This document shows, piece by piece, positions 17,064 through 25,906 of a stretch of DNA of 64,000 nucleotides. The translations under genes and the position numbers were made by a program. The DNA is from Comamonadaceae bacterium (lineage in GTDB: Bacteria; Pseudomonadota; Gammaproteobacteria; Burkholderiales; Burkholderiaceae_C): contig CANGLW010000011.1 of assembly GCA_947454955.1 (NCBI GenBank), positions 1 to 64,000 of the forward strand, in the 5' to 3' direction. Below the pieces are notes generated by a model. The model made no database searches. It saw nothing but the letters and a program-made list of their open reading frames with translations, and was not told where the DNA came from. The first letter of the stretch is position 1; every line of letters starts with the position of its first letter.

Positions 17064-18248
17064 TCAGACCCGCTCAAAGATCGCGGCAATGCCCTGCCCG
17101 CCACCAATGCACATGGTAACCAAAGCGTAGCGGCCACCGGTGCGGTGCAACTCAGCAATCGCTTTGGTGGTGATGATCGCGCCTGTGGCACCCACCGGGT
17201 GGCCCAGCGAAATACCCGAGCCATTGGGGTTGACCTTGGCCGGGTCTAAACCCAGCTCCTGGTTGACCGCGCAGGCCTGAGCCGCAAAGGCTTCGTTGGC
17301 CTCGATCACATCCAGATCAGAGATTTTCAAGCCGGTGCGCTCCAGCAACTTGCGGGTGGCAGGCACCGGGCCGATGCCCATGTAGGCGGGCTCCACACCA
17401 GCGTGCGCGTAACCCACCAAACGGGCCAGAGGCTTCAAGCCCAAGGCGGCCACACGTGCGCCCTCAGCCAGCACCACCGCACCGGCGCCATCGTTGATGC
17501 CCGAGGCATTGCCTGCGGTCACCAGGCCGTCTTTCTTGAAGGCTGGTTTCATTTTGGACAGGGTCTCGATGGTGGTCTCGGCACGCACATGCTCGTCAGT
17601 GTCAAACACCACATCACCTTTGCGGGTCTTGATGACCACCGGCACGATCTGCTCTTTGAAGTAACCCTTGGCAATGGCCTGCGCAGCGCGGCGGTGGCTC
17701 TCGGCAGCCGCATGGTCTTGCATGTCGCGCGAGATGTTGTAGCGCTGCGCCACGTTCTCGGCCGTGATGCCCATGTGAATTTTTTCCCAGGGGTCGTGCA
17801 AGATGCCCAGCATGTAGTCCACCAACTGCACATCGCCCATGCGCTGGCCGTAACGCGCCGCGGTGTCAAAGTAAGGGCCGCGACTCATCGACTCCGAACC
17901 ACCACCAATGGCGATGTCGCAGTCACCCAATTGAATGGCCTGGGCTGCCGACACAATGGCTTGCAAACCCGAGCCGCACAGGCGGTTGACGTTGAAGGCC
18001 GGGGTTTCAATCGGGCAACCGGCATCGATCGCGGCCACGCGGCTGAGGTAAGCGTCTTTGGTGTCGGTGGGAATCACATTGCCCATCACCACATGACCCA
18101 CCGCATCTGGGGCCACACCACTGCGCTCCAGGGCTGCGCGCACCGCGGTGGTCGCCAGTTGTGTGTTGGGCACATCTTTGAGGCCGCCACCAAACGTCCC
18201 AATGGCGGTGCGGGCAGTGCCCACCACAAAAATTTCACGTGTAGACAT
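17064..18248 (-). CDS. Acetyl-CoA C-acyltransferase (thiolase, BktB-like)
   Basis: A 394-aa thiolase. The nucleophile is Cys91 (NRLCGSGLQ), the general base is His350 (GHPVGATG) and the second acid/base is Cys380 (CIGGGQG); NEAFAAQ is also present. Close resemblance along its length to Cupriavidus BktB, recalled rather than searched, suggests a broad-specificity beta-ketothiolase able to act on C4-C6 3-ketoacyl-CoA. It can run in the degradative direction, releasing acetyl-CoA. It lies downstream of the crotonase (26-base gap) in the ABC/ligase operon, so here it probably does the last thiolytic step of a carboxylic-acid pathway rather than PHA synthesis; no phaB or phaC is present in the window. 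Confidence 0.9.
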   Translation of the reverse strand: MSTREIFVVGTARTAIGTFGGGLKDVPNTQLATTAVRAALERSGVAPDAVGHVVMGNVIPTDTKDAYLSRVAAIDAGCPIETPAFNVNRLCGSGLQAIVSAAQAIQLGDCDIAIGGGSESMSRGPYFDTAARYGQRMGDVQLVDYMLGILHDPWEKIHMGITAENVAQRYNISRDMQDHAAAESHRRAAQAIAKGYFKEQIVPVVIKTRKGDVVFDTDEHVRAETTIETLSKMKPAFKKDGLVTAGNASGINDGAGAVVLAEGARVAALGLKPLARLVGYAHAGVEPAYMGIGPVPATRKLLERTGLKISDLDVIEANEAFAAQACAVNQELGLDPAKVNPNGSGISLGHPVGATGAIITTKAIAELHRTGGRYALVTMCIGGGQGIAAIFERV

Positions 18249-18274
18249 ACAAACTCCAGGGTCGAAAATTCAAA

Positions 18275-19069
18275 TCATAGGCCGCGGAAATCCGCAGGCG
18301 TTTTGGTGAAGAAGGCATCCAGCCCTTTGCGGAAATCTTCGGTGCTGCCGCTGGCGATGAACTCTCGCGCCTCAGCGGCCAGTTGCTCTTCCAGCGTGTG
18401 GTTGAAAGAGCCGCGCATCAAACGGCGCATGCGCCCATAAGCCAACGTGGGGCCTTGGGCCAAACGTTGCGCCAGGGTCTGCACCGCAGCATCGAGCTCA
18501 TCAGCCGGCAAGACGCGGTTGATCAAGCCGTAACGCAGCGCATCATCCGCTGAGAAGTTGTCGCCCAACAAGGCAATTTCCAAAGCGTTGCGCATGCCCA
18601 CCAAACGCGGCAGCATGTAAGAGCCGCCCACATCGCAGTTCACACCCAGGTTGATGTAGGCCAGGTTGAACTTGGTGCCTTGGGCTGCCAACACAAAGTC
18701 TGCGTGCATCATCAAACTCAAACCACCACCAGCCACCGCGCCATGCACCTTGGCGATGATGGGCGCGTTCATCTGCCCCATCAAGGTGATGGCCTCGTTC
18801 AAGGGCACCAACAGGTCCTTGGCGCCTTGCACCGGGTCAGCGCGCAGGGTGGCCAAGTCGCCACCGGCAATGAAAGCCTTGCCAGCGCCGCACAAGACCA
18901 GGACACGCACCGACGAGTCTTGCGCGATGCTTTTAACCACCGCCAAAATCGCCTGCGCCATGGGCAGGTCAATGGCGTTGAAGGCCGCAGGTCGGTTGAA
19001 ACGCAAGGTGACGATGCCGCCCTCGCGTTCAACTTGCAGGGTCTCAGAGGGCGAGGTGTGGGTCTGCAT
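18275..19069 (-). CDS. Enoyl-CoA hydratase/isomerase (crotonase) family, PaaG-like active site
   Basis: A 264-aa crotonase-fold protein with oxyanion-hole segments AFIAGGD (65-71) and AVAGGGLS (111-118). The two glutamates needed by canonical hydratases are absent: the Glu144 position holds Ser118 and the Glu164 position holds Tyr138. An Asp is present at residue 146 (NCDVGGS), which aligns with the catalytic Asp of PaaG, dienoyl-CoA isomerase and 4-chlorobenzoyl-CoA dehalogenase. It is therefore more likely an isomerase or other crotonase activity than a simple hydratase. The gene sits between the acyl-CoA ligase and the thiolase. Alignment to these enzymes was by eye. Confidence 0.85.
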   Translation of the reverse strand: MQTHTSPSETLQVEREGGIVTLRFNRPAAFNAIDLPMAQAILAVVKSIAQDSSVRVLVLCGAGKAFIAGGDLATLRADPVQGAKDLLVPLNEAITLMGQMNAPIIAKVHGAVAGGGLSLMMHADFVLAAQGTKFNLAYINLGVNCDVGGSYMLPRLVGMRNALEIALLGDNFSADDALRYGLINRVLPADELDAAVQTLAQRLAQGPTLAYGRMRRLMRGSFNHTLEEQLAAEAREFIASGSTEDFRKGLDAFFTKTPADFRGL

Positions 19070-19099
19070 GGTGAGCCTTGTGAAAGCTTTGTCTATGTC

Positions 19100-20917
19100 T
19101 TACCGAAACAGCGACTCGATCTCGGTCGCGTAGGTTTTGTAAATGCTGCTACGACGCACCTTCATGGTGGCGGTCACTTCGCCATCGTCATGGTCGAGCT
19201 CTTTGGTCAGCAGGTGGAATTTGCGAATTTGCGCCACCTGCGCCAGGCGTTCATTGCCCTGACGAATTTCTGCATCGATCAATTCGCGCACCGCCGGTGT
19301 TTCCACCAAGGAGCGGAAATGCGTGAAGGGAATGCGCCGTGCCTCGGCCCATTTGCCCACCGTCTCAAAATCTATTTGCACCAGCGCACCCACATACTTG
19401 CGGGCCTCGGCCACGATGATGCATTCCTTGATGAAAGGGCTGCTCTTCATGGTGTTCTCAATCTCCGAAGGCGTGAGGTTCTTGCCGCCCGCGGTGATCA
19501 TGATGTCTTTGAGGCGGTCGATAATTTTGATCTGACCATCGACCATGCGCACCACATCGCTGGTGTGCAACCAACCGTCTTGGATGCTCTGCGCGGTGGC
19601 TTCGGGGTTTTTGTAATAGCCCGAGAACACCATGTCGCCTTTGACCCGCAGTTCATCCTGCTCACCCAGGCGGTATTGCACACCGCGCACCGGCACACCC
19701 ACCGTGCCGACTTTCACATTGTCAAACACATGACCGGTCAAGATGCCACTGGACTCGGTCAAGCCATACACCTCAATGAGCGGCACACCGATGGTGCGGA
19801 AAAAACGCACCACATCCGGTGGAATAGGCGCAGCACCGGTGAGGCAAATGTGCGTGTTGCGCAAGCCCACAAAATTTTGCAAAGCCCGAAACACGAACCA
19901 GTAGCTCAGCCCATACGACAAACGCTGCAAGACCGACCATTGCGCGCGCGGTTTTTCTGCCAGGTCTTGGCAAGCCTGGATGGCCCACTTGTACAGGCCT
20001 TGTTGCACACGCCCGGCGTCTTGCATTTTGATGCTGATGGCCGCGTGCATTTTTTCCCAGATGCGCGGCACGCCCAGGAAGGTGTTGGGGGCGACCTCGC
20101 GCAAGTCTTCTTGCACGGTGCGGATGGACTCACCAAAGTTCACTTGCGAGCCCAAGTACACCGGGCTGAAACAGGTCACCAACTGTTCAGCCACGTGGCA
20201 CAGCGGCAGGTACGAAAGGTGGGTGGTGTTCTGGTTCAGGCCCAAGCGGTCCACCATGCCGATGGTTGAGCCGCGGATGTTGCGGTAGGAAATCATCGCC
20301 CCTTTGGGCTTGCCTGTGGAGCCTGAGGTGTAAATCATCAGACCGATTTCATCGAGCTGTTGCGCATCCAAGGTGGCGTGGATCTGCTGCAGATCGCCGG
20401 GGGCACCCAACTGCTCGAGTTCTTCGAAGGTGATGATTTTGTCCCGCTGCTCAGCCGGGTAGCTGCGCAGGCCTTTGGTTTCCATCACCACAATTTTGCG
20501 CAGGGCGGGCAACTCGGCCAGGGCATCGAAGACCTTGTCGGTTTGTTCCTGGTCCTCGCAAATCACCACCTCAATGTCGGCATGGCCCACCACATAGGCC
20601 ACCTCATTGCTCGGGCTGGTGGGGTAGACACCCACTGTCACCATGCCTGTGAGGCCACAACCCATTTGAGTCAAGACCCATTCAATGCGGTTCTCAGAAA
20701 TCACACCCACATGGCTGCCGGTAGACAGGCCGATGGCACGCAAGCCCAAGCCCACACGGGCCGCACGCTCGAAATACTGCGCCCAGGACACAGGCTTCCA
20801 GATGCCGAAATCTTTTTGGTGAATGGCCACACGCTCTGGCGTGGTCTGTGCCCAATGCCGCAGCATTTGCGGCAGGGTGCGCTCGGGAATCAACAGGTCT
20901 TGCATGGGGTCTTGCAC
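19100..20917 (-). CDS. AMP-dependent acyl-CoA synthetase (long-chain fatty-acid ligase type)
   Basis: A 605-aa adenylate-forming ligase that converts a carboxylic acid, ATP and CoA to acyl-CoA. The P-loop-like A3 motif is YTSGSTGKPKGAMIS, A5 is EVYGLTESSG, A7/A8 is GWLHTSDVV and IIDRLKDIMITAGGKNLTPSEIE. Length and the A8 form are those of long-chain or aryl-alkanoate ligases. The start may be the GTG at 20917, 2 bases after the livF-type stop, or an ATG at 20905; no clear Shine-Dalgarno separates them. Its place among Liv-type transporter genes suggests that it activates the imported acid, trapping it in the cell. Confidence 0.9.
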   Translation of the reverse strand: MQDPMQDLLIPERTLPQMLRHWAQTTPERVAIHQKDFGIWKPVSWAQYFERAARVGLGLRAIGLSTGSHVGVISENRIEWVLTQMGCGLTGMVTVGVYPTSPSNEVAYVVGHADIEVVICEDQEQTDKVFDALAELPALRKIVVMETKGLRSYPAEQRDKIITFEELEQLGAPGDLQQIHATLDAQQLDEIGLMIYTSGSTGKPKGAMISYRNIRGSTIGMVDRLGLNQNTTHLSYLPLCHVAEQLVTCFSPVYLGSQVNFGESIRTVQEDLREVAPNTFLGVPRIWEKMHAAISIKMQDAGRVQQGLYKWAIQACQDLAEKPRAQWSVLQRLSYGLSYWFVFRALQNFVGLRNTHICLTGAAPIPPDVVRFFRTIGVPLIEVYGLTESSGILTGHVFDNVKVGTVGVPVRGVQYRLGEQDELRVKGDMVFSGYYKNPEATAQSIQDGWLHTSDVVRMVDGQIKIIDRLKDIMITAGGKNLTPSEIENTMKSSPFIKECIIVAEARKYVGALVQIDFETVGKWAEARRIPFTHFRSLVETPAVRELIDAEIRQGNERLAQVAQIRKFHLLTKELDHDDGEVTATMKVRRSSIYKTYATEIESLFR

Positions 20918-20919
20918 GG

Positions 20920-21738
20920 TCAGGAAAGCCAGCGCTTGCGGCGTTTGTAATGCTTGATGTCTCGAAAACTGCGGGTCTCGCCGCCGCCGCCCACACCCAG
21001 GTAGAACTCACGCACATCGGGGTCGGTGGCCAAACGCTCGGCCGTGCCGTCAATGACGATCTTGCCGTTTTCCATGATGTAACCCTGATGGGCCACAGCC
21101 AGGGCCACCGTCGCGTTTTGTTCCACCAACAAAATCGACACGCCCCGCTCGGCGTTGATGCGCGCGATGATGGTGAAGATGTCTTCCACCAACTTGGGCG
21201 ACAAGCCCAGCGAGGGCTCGTCGAGCAGCATCAACTCAGGCTGCGCGATCAAAGCGCGACCAATGGCCAGCATTTGTTGTTCACCACCGGAGAGGTAACC
21301 CGCCAGGCCTTTGCGTCGCTCATGCAAGCGCGGGAAATAGGTGTAGACCAAATCGAAGTCAGGCTTGGCATCCGCGCGGCCGGTGAGCGCGTAGGTTGAG
21401 GCCACCAGGTTTTCTTCGACCGTGAGGTCTTCAAACACCCGGCGTCCTTCCATCACATGGCTCAGGCCTTGGCGCACCAGGTCTTGCGGTGCGGCGCCTT
21501 GGGTGGACTGCCCTTTGAAGAGCACCTTGCCGCTGGCAAGTTCTCCATCCTCCAAAGCCAACAAACCTGAGATGGCCTTGAGGGTGGTGGACTTGCCGGC
21601 GCCATTGCTGCCCAGCAGGGCCACGATTTCACCGCGCGGGACACGCAGCGACAAGCCCCGCAGGGCTTGCACCACCTTGTTGTAAATCACCTCGATGTTA
21701 TTGACATCAAGGACGTTGTCCTGCGCGGTCTCAGTCAT
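20920..21738 (-). CDS. livF: ABC transporter ATP-binding protein, LivF type
   Basis: A 272-aa ATPase of the branched-chain amino acid/HAAT class of importers. Walker A is GSNGAGKST, the signature is YLSGGEQQM, Walker B is LMLLDEPSLGLS and the H-loop region is ILLVEQN. LVEQN is typical of LivF rather than LivG. The C-terminus has an extra basic tail (RDIKHYKRRKRW). It lies between the acyl-CoA ligase (2-base gap) and the periplasmic receptor gene. Gene order in this operon is G-H-M-K-F, and the link to acyl-CoA genes argues that the cargo is a carboxylate rather than leucine. The symbol denotes the family only. Confidence 0.9.
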   Translation of the reverse strand: MTETAQDNVLDVNNIEVIYNKVVQALRGLSLRVPRGEIVALLGSNGAGKSTTLKAISGLLALEDGELASGKVLFKGQSTQGAAPQDLVRQGLSHVMEGRRVFEDLTVEENLVASTYALTGRADAKPDFDLVYTYFPRLHERRKGLAGYLSGGEQQMLAIGRALIAQPELMLLDEPSLGLSPKLVEDIFTIIARINAERGVSILLVEQNATVALAVAHQGYIMENGKIVIDGTAERLATDPDVREFYLGVGGGGETRSFRDIKHYKRRKRWLS

Positions 21739-21752
21739 GGCTCAAGCTCGGG

Positions 21753-22934
21753 TCAAAGGCTGATCCAATCAGACGCAGCCACCATCTTCTGCTGCTTCAT
21801 GTCGGCTTTGTAAATACGGCCCACCGGAATGGAGTTGCCGCGGATGGTGATCGGCACACCAATCAAACCACCGGTGTCAAAGTCTTTGATGCTGTTCAAA
21901 GACGCTTTGAGGTTTTTACCGGTGAGTTCCTTCTTGGCTTCGATCGTGCGCTTGGCTGCTTCGGCAAACAACATGGCCGCCAGGAAACCTTGCATGTAGG
22001 GTACGCTTTGGTACTCGGGACGCATCTGGCGGATCTTGTCGAGCATGGGCGCTTTGGCTGCGGTGTCGTAGTAGTAGCGGTAAGGCATCACCCCCATGAA
22101 ACCATCAGCGGCCTCACCCATTTTCATCACGGTGGAGCTGTCCATGGTCCAGAAGGTGCCCATCCACTTGGTGGTCATGCCCATTTGTTTGCCCTGGTTG
22201 ATGAACTCAGGAATGGGGGCCAGGATGTAGCCGTGGAAGATGGTGTAGTCGGGTGCTGCGCGACGCAGCTTGATGACTTCGGTGGACACATCCACGCTGC
22301 CAGCAGGCGTCATGATCTTGACCGCCAGGTTCAAGCCCAGGGTTTTGATGAGGGCTTCGGCCTCGTCAATCGGGTCACGGCCGAACTCGGAGTCGGAGTG
22401 CACCAGCGCCACTTTGGCACCTGGCTTTTCTTTGGCGATGAAGCGCAGCAAGATGCCCATCATCTCGGAATAGTCGGGGCCAACGATGAACTGGTTGGGG
22501 TACTTCACCGGGTCGTTGAGTTCGGTGGCAAACGACGCACCGGCCATCAAGATGTTGCCCATGCGGTCCAGCTCGGGGTTGATGGTTTTGGAAAACGCGG
22601 TGGAGTCACCGTAGTAAAAATTGATCTTGTTCTGGCTGGTGATTTTCTTGAAGGTGGCCACCGACACGTCGACCTTGTAGCCGGTGTCCTCATGCACAAA
22701 CTTGATCTTGCGGCCCTTGATGCCACCCGCGTCGTTGAAGATCTTGAGGTAGTCATTGATGCCGGCATTCACACCCACACCCGCAAACGCAAACACGCCG
22801 GTGAGGGGAATGGAGCCACCCAGGACGATGTCGTCATTGGCTTGGGCGTAAACGCTGGTGATGGGGTTGGCCAACGCAGCACCTGCGGCCATGAGCATCT
22901 GGCGACGCAGCTGGGAAGTTTGCGGTTTAGTCAT
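21753..22934 (-). CDS. livK: ABC transporter periplasmic substrate-binding protein, LivK type
   Basis: A 393-aa extracytoplasmic receptor of the Peripla_BP_6 family. A signal peptide is visible (QLRRQMLMAAGAALANPITSVYAQ). The mature part begins DDIVLGGSIPLTGVFAFAG, the usual start of LivK-like proteins. The start at 22934 is supported by an AAGGAGA Shine-Dalgarno. It delivers the substrate to the LivH/LivM permease in the inner membrane. Such receptors with acyl-CoA ligase neighbours often bind aromatic or fatty acids, but the ligand cannot be read from sequence. Symbol denotes the family only. Confidence 0.9.
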   Translation of the reverse strand: MTKPQTSQLRRQMLMAAGAALANPITSVYAQANDDIVLGGSIPLTGVFAFAGVGVNAGINDYLKIFNDAGGIKGRKIKFVHEDTGYKVDVSVATFKKITSQNKINFYYGDSTAFSKTINPELDRMGNILMAGASFATELNDPVKYPNQFIVGPDYSEMMGILLRFIAKEKPGAKVALVHSDSEFGRDPIDEAEALIKTLGLNLAVKIMTPAGSVDVSTEVIKLRRAAPDYTIFHGYILAPIPEFINQGKQMGMTTKWMGTFWTMDSSTVMKMGEAADGFMGVMPYRYYYDTAAKAPMLDKIRQMRPEYQSVPYMQGFLAAMLFAEAAKRTIEAKKELTGKNLKASLNSIKDFDTGGLIGVPITIRGNSIPVGRIYKADMKQQKMVAASDWISL

Positions 22935-22963
22935 GAAAGTCTCCTTGGGTTGAAAAACAAGCC

Positions 22964-24001
22964 TCAGTTACGGAAAGGCCACAGGTGGAAAAACCGGCGG
23001 ATGCGACGCCACACTTCAGCAAGACCGTGTGGCTCGAACACCAAAAACCCGATGATCAGCACACCAAACACAATGGTGCGCACGGGCGATAAAAAGGCGG
23101 TGAACTCCGAGCCATTGGGCAAGAGGTCAAAGATGAGCTTGAGCACCTCGGGCACCATGGTCATGAAGACCGTGCCCAAAATACCACCGAGGATGGAGCC
23201 CATGCCGCCCACGATGATGGCGGCCAAAAAGAAAATCGACATCAACAGCGGGAAACTCTCGGGCGTGACCACCCGGAAAAAATACGCCCACAAGCCACCG
23301 GCCACCCCCGCGTAAAACGAAGACAAACCGAAGGACAACAGCTTGTACTGCAGCAGCGGGATGCCCAGCACCTCGGCTGAAATGTCACGGTCACGGATGG
23401 CAATGAAGGCCCGGCCTATGCGGGTGCGGAACAAATTGGCCGCCCCCAACAACATCAAGAGCATGATGGGCATGATGACCCAGTAGAGCTTGAACGAGGT
23501 GTCCAGCGCCACACCTGCCACTTGCGCTGGCGGGACATTCAAGCCACGCGTGCCACCGGTGATGGTGGAGTTGGCAAAGATGAAGTGGGCAATAAAGGAC
23601 GCTGCGATGGTGGCAATGGCCAGGTACAGCCCCTTCACACGCAGCGAAGGAATGCCCACCACCAAACCACCGAGCATGGCCACCACGCCACCCAAGAACA
23701 GATTGAGCAAGAACGGCGTGCCCCAATGCTGCTCGGCAATGGCCACGGTGTAAGCGCCCATGCCCATGAAAGCGGCTTGCCCCATGCTCACCAAGCCGGT
23801 GTAGCCAGTCAAAATATTCAAGCCGGTGGCACTGGCCACATTGATGCCCACCAGGCAGGCCAAGTACATCCAGTACTCGCTGGCCATGAAGGGGAACAAG
23901 ACCAGCAAGGCCAAGCCGACCGTCAACCAAATTTTTTGAGTGGACGAGTCAAACAACGCCGCATCGGCGGTGTAGGTTTCTTTGTAGGTTCCGATGCGCA
24001 T
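22964..24001 (-). CDS. livM: ABC transporter permease, LivM type
   Basis: A 345-aa inner-membrane permease with about eight to ten hydrophobic segments. The family landmark GLNILTGYTGLVSMGQAAFMGMGAY is present, with only part of it quoted here as GYTGLVSMGQAAFMGMGAY, and the EAA-like cytoplasmic loop lies in RIGRAFIAIRDRDISAEVLG. It starts 2 bases after the livH-type stop and ends 29 bases before the receptor gene. It forms a heterodimer with the LivH-type subunit. Confidence 0.92.
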   Translation of the reverse strand: MRIGTYKETYTADAALFDSSTQKIWLTVGLALLVLFPFMASEYWMYLACLVGINVASATGLNILTGYTGLVSMGQAAFMGMGAYTVAIAEQHWGTPFLLNLFLGGVVAMLGGLVVGIPSLRVKGLYLAIATIAASFIAHFIFANSTITGGTRGLNVPPAQVAGVALDTSFKLYWVIMPIMLLMLLGAANLFRTRIGRAFIAIRDRDISAEVLGIPLLQYKLLSFGLSSFYAGVAGGLWAYFFRVVTPESFPLLMSIFFLAAIIVGGMGSILGGILGTVFMTMVPEVLKLIFDLLPNGSEFTAFLSPVRTIVFGVLIIGFLVFEPHGLAEVWRRIRRFFHLWPFRN

Positions 24002-24003
24002 GA

Positions 24004-24885
24004 TCAGAGTCTCTCAATGTCGTGGGTGCCAAACAGCCCGTAAGGGCGAATCAGCAAGACGATGACCAACACGATGAAGGTGGCGAGCAACTTGAATTCC
24101 CCGCCCAAAAAGGCACCAGCCAGGGCCTCAATCAAGCCAATCATCAAGCCACCCACCAGCGCGCCCAACACGCTGTCCAGGCCACCCACAATCACCACCA
24201 CCAGCACCGACAAACCAAACACCCCCATGGCCGAGGAGATGCCGCCAATCGAGCCCACAATGATCCCCGAGATGGCCGCCAGCATGGCTGAGACCACCCA
24301 CGACATGGAGAAGACGCGCGGCACATTGATGCCCACCGAATAGGCCGCGGCCTGGTCAGAAGCGGTGGCGCGCAAGGCCACACCACCGCGCCAAAAACGA
24401 AACACCAAGAGCACTGCGGCAATGAACACCACCGCAATCAGCGCGCCATAAAACACCTTGGGCGCGAGGAACACCTCACCGAGCATCACCGGCGTGTTGG
24501 GCATGAACTCCACCAAGCGGCGTTGATCGGCGGTCCAGATCACTTCCACCAAGCCCACCAACACCGAGCCCAAACCGATGGTCACCATGAAGACCGAAAT
24601 GGGTGGCTCGCCCAGCAGTGGCCGGATCATGGTGCGCTCAATCACCGCGCCCAGCACACCACTGCCCAACACGGCTGCAGGCACGGCCAACCACAAGGGC
24701 AAGGCCAACATGGACGAGAAGGTGAAGAACAAATAGGCGCCGATCATCAGCATCTCGCCAATGGCGATGTTCACCACCCGGGTGGCCTTGTAAACCATCA
24801 CAAACGCCAGGGCTGCCAAGGCGTACAAGCCGCCACTGGCCAGGCCAGTGAGGGAAATTTCAATCAGGTAGGCCCAATCCATCAT
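24004..24885 (-). CDS. livH: ABC transporter permease, LivH type
   Basis: A 293-aa inner-membrane permease. It begins with the conserved SLTGLASGGLYALAALAF segment and contains GEMLMIGAYLFF and the EAA-like loop RATASDQAAAYSVGINVPRV. It overlaps the end of the livG-type gene by 4 bases; a second ATG directly follows the first, at 24882, and either could be used. Partner of the LivM-type subunit encoded 2 bases downstream. Confidence 0.92.
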   Translation of the reverse strand: MMDWAYLIEISLTGLASGGLYALAALAFVMVYKATRVVNIAIGEMLMIGAYLFFTFSSMLALPLWLAVPAAVLGSGVLGAVIERTMIRPLLGEPPISVFMVTIGLGSVLVGLVEVIWTADQRRLVEFMPNTPVMLGEVFLAPKVFYGALIAVVFIAAVLLVFRFWRGGVALRATASDQAAAYSVGINVPRVFSMSWVVSAMLAAISGIIVGSIGGISSAMGVFGLSVLVVVIVGGLDSVLGALVGGLMIGLIEALAGAFLGGEFKLLATFIVLVIVLLIRPYGLFGTHDIERL

Positions 24886-25787
24886 GCACCCCCTGCTGTA
24901 GCCGTGGCGTGCGAGCCTTGCGATGCGGCTTGCAATTTGCGGCGCAAGTCGCCCACATCGCCCGAGCCCAGGTAAGCGCGGATCACCTCGGGGTCAGCCT
25001 GCACTTGCGCAGGTGCACCTTGTGCAATCACCTGGCCGAAGTTGAGCACCACCACATGGTCGGACAAATCCATCACCATGCCCATGTCGTGCTCCACCAT
25101 CAAGACCGTCACGCCCCATTCGGCGCGCACATCCAAAATGAAGCGCGCCATGTCTTCGGTCTCTTCGCGGTTCATGCCGGCCACCGGCTCATCGAGCATC
25201 AGAATTTCAGGCTGCATGGCCAAGGCGCGCGCCATCTCCACACGCTTTTGCAAACCGTATGACAAGGCCGCCACCGGGGCGTGGCGGATGTGGTCAATCT
25301 CTAAAAAGTCGATGATGCGTTCTTCAATGTCTGCGCGCAGCTCGGCCTCTTCTTTGCGCGCACGGCCCACATAAAACAAAGCGTCGAGCACATTGGTTTT
25401 GAGGTGCGCGTGACGACCGAGCTTGATGTTGTCAAGCACCGTCATGCCGCGGAACAAAGCGATGTTCTGAAAGCTGCGACCCAAGCCCATCTTGGCGCGC
25501 TGCGGTGCAGGCACACGGGAGATGTCTTGCCCCTTGAACCGGATGCTGCCGGCCGACGGTTTGTAAAAGCCCGAGATGGTGTTGAACAGCGAGGTTTTAC
25601 CGGCACCGTTGGGGCCAATGACCGCAGTGATCGAGCCGGCCTGCACCGAAAAGCCCACCTGGTTGAGCGCCTTGACGCCACCAAAAGCCAGGGTCACCTG
25701 GTCCACCGTCAACAGCGGGCTGGTGTCACTTGAAGAGGCCGACAACACAGCCGATGCAGTGGTCGATGAAGAAGATGAAACTTGCAT
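24882..25787 (-). CDS. livG: ABC transporter ATP-binding protein, LivG type
   Basis: A 301-aa ATPase. Walker A is GPNGAGKTS, the signature is LSYGLQKRVEMARAL, Walker B is ILMLDEPVAGMN and the H-loop is MLMVEHDMGMVM, all of LivG type. It has an unusual Ser-rich N-terminus (SSSSSTTASAVLSASSSDTS) of about 25 residues before the ABC domain starts at LLTVDQVTLAFGG; a later start cannot be excluded, but no better ATG is obvious. First gene of the leftward operon, with the tandem TetR operator 35-70 bases upstream. Confidence 0.9.
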   Translation of the reverse strand: MQVSSSSSTTASAVLSASSSDTSPLLTVDQVTLAFGGVKALNQVGFSVQAGSITAVIGPNGAGKTSLFNTISGFYKPSAGSIRFKGQDISRVPAPQRAKMGLGRSFQNIALFRGMTVLDNIKLGRHAHLKTNVLDALFYVGRARKEEAELRADIEERIIDFLEIDHIRHAPVAALSYGLQKRVEMARALAMQPEILMLDEPVAGMNREETEDMARFILDVRAEWGVTVLMVEHDMGMVMDLSDHVVVLNFGQVIAQGAPAQVQADPEVIRAYLGSGDVGDLRRKLQAASQGSHATATAGGA

Positions 25788-25821
25788 CCAGCTACTAGGT
25801 GTTTGTGCGGAGATGAATAAT

Positions 25822-25857
25822 TTCTACTGGCACGTAGAATTTTTACTAACGAGTAGA
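25822..25857. promoter_or_regulatory. Tandem operator between livG operon and tetR gene
   Basis: Two related inverted repeats: TTCTAC-TGGCAC-GTAGAA (25822-25839, perfect) and TTTAC-TAACGA-GTAGA (25842-25857, one mismatch). Both follow the pattern TACT-N5-GTAGA and their centres are 19 bases apart, close to two helical turns. They lie in an AT-rich island of the 119-base divergent intergenic region, where they can control both the transporter operon and tetR. Confidence 0.7.
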
Positions 25858-25906
25858 TTTTCAAAGTTTTAACTGCGCACATCATTAGGGCTTACCCGAT
25901 ACATCG

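Noticed and set aside
17064-18248. PHA biosynthesis locus because of the BktB-like thiolase
   Set aside because: No reductase (phaB), synthase (phaC) or phasin gene is adjacent; the gene is embedded in a catabolic ABC/ligase operon.
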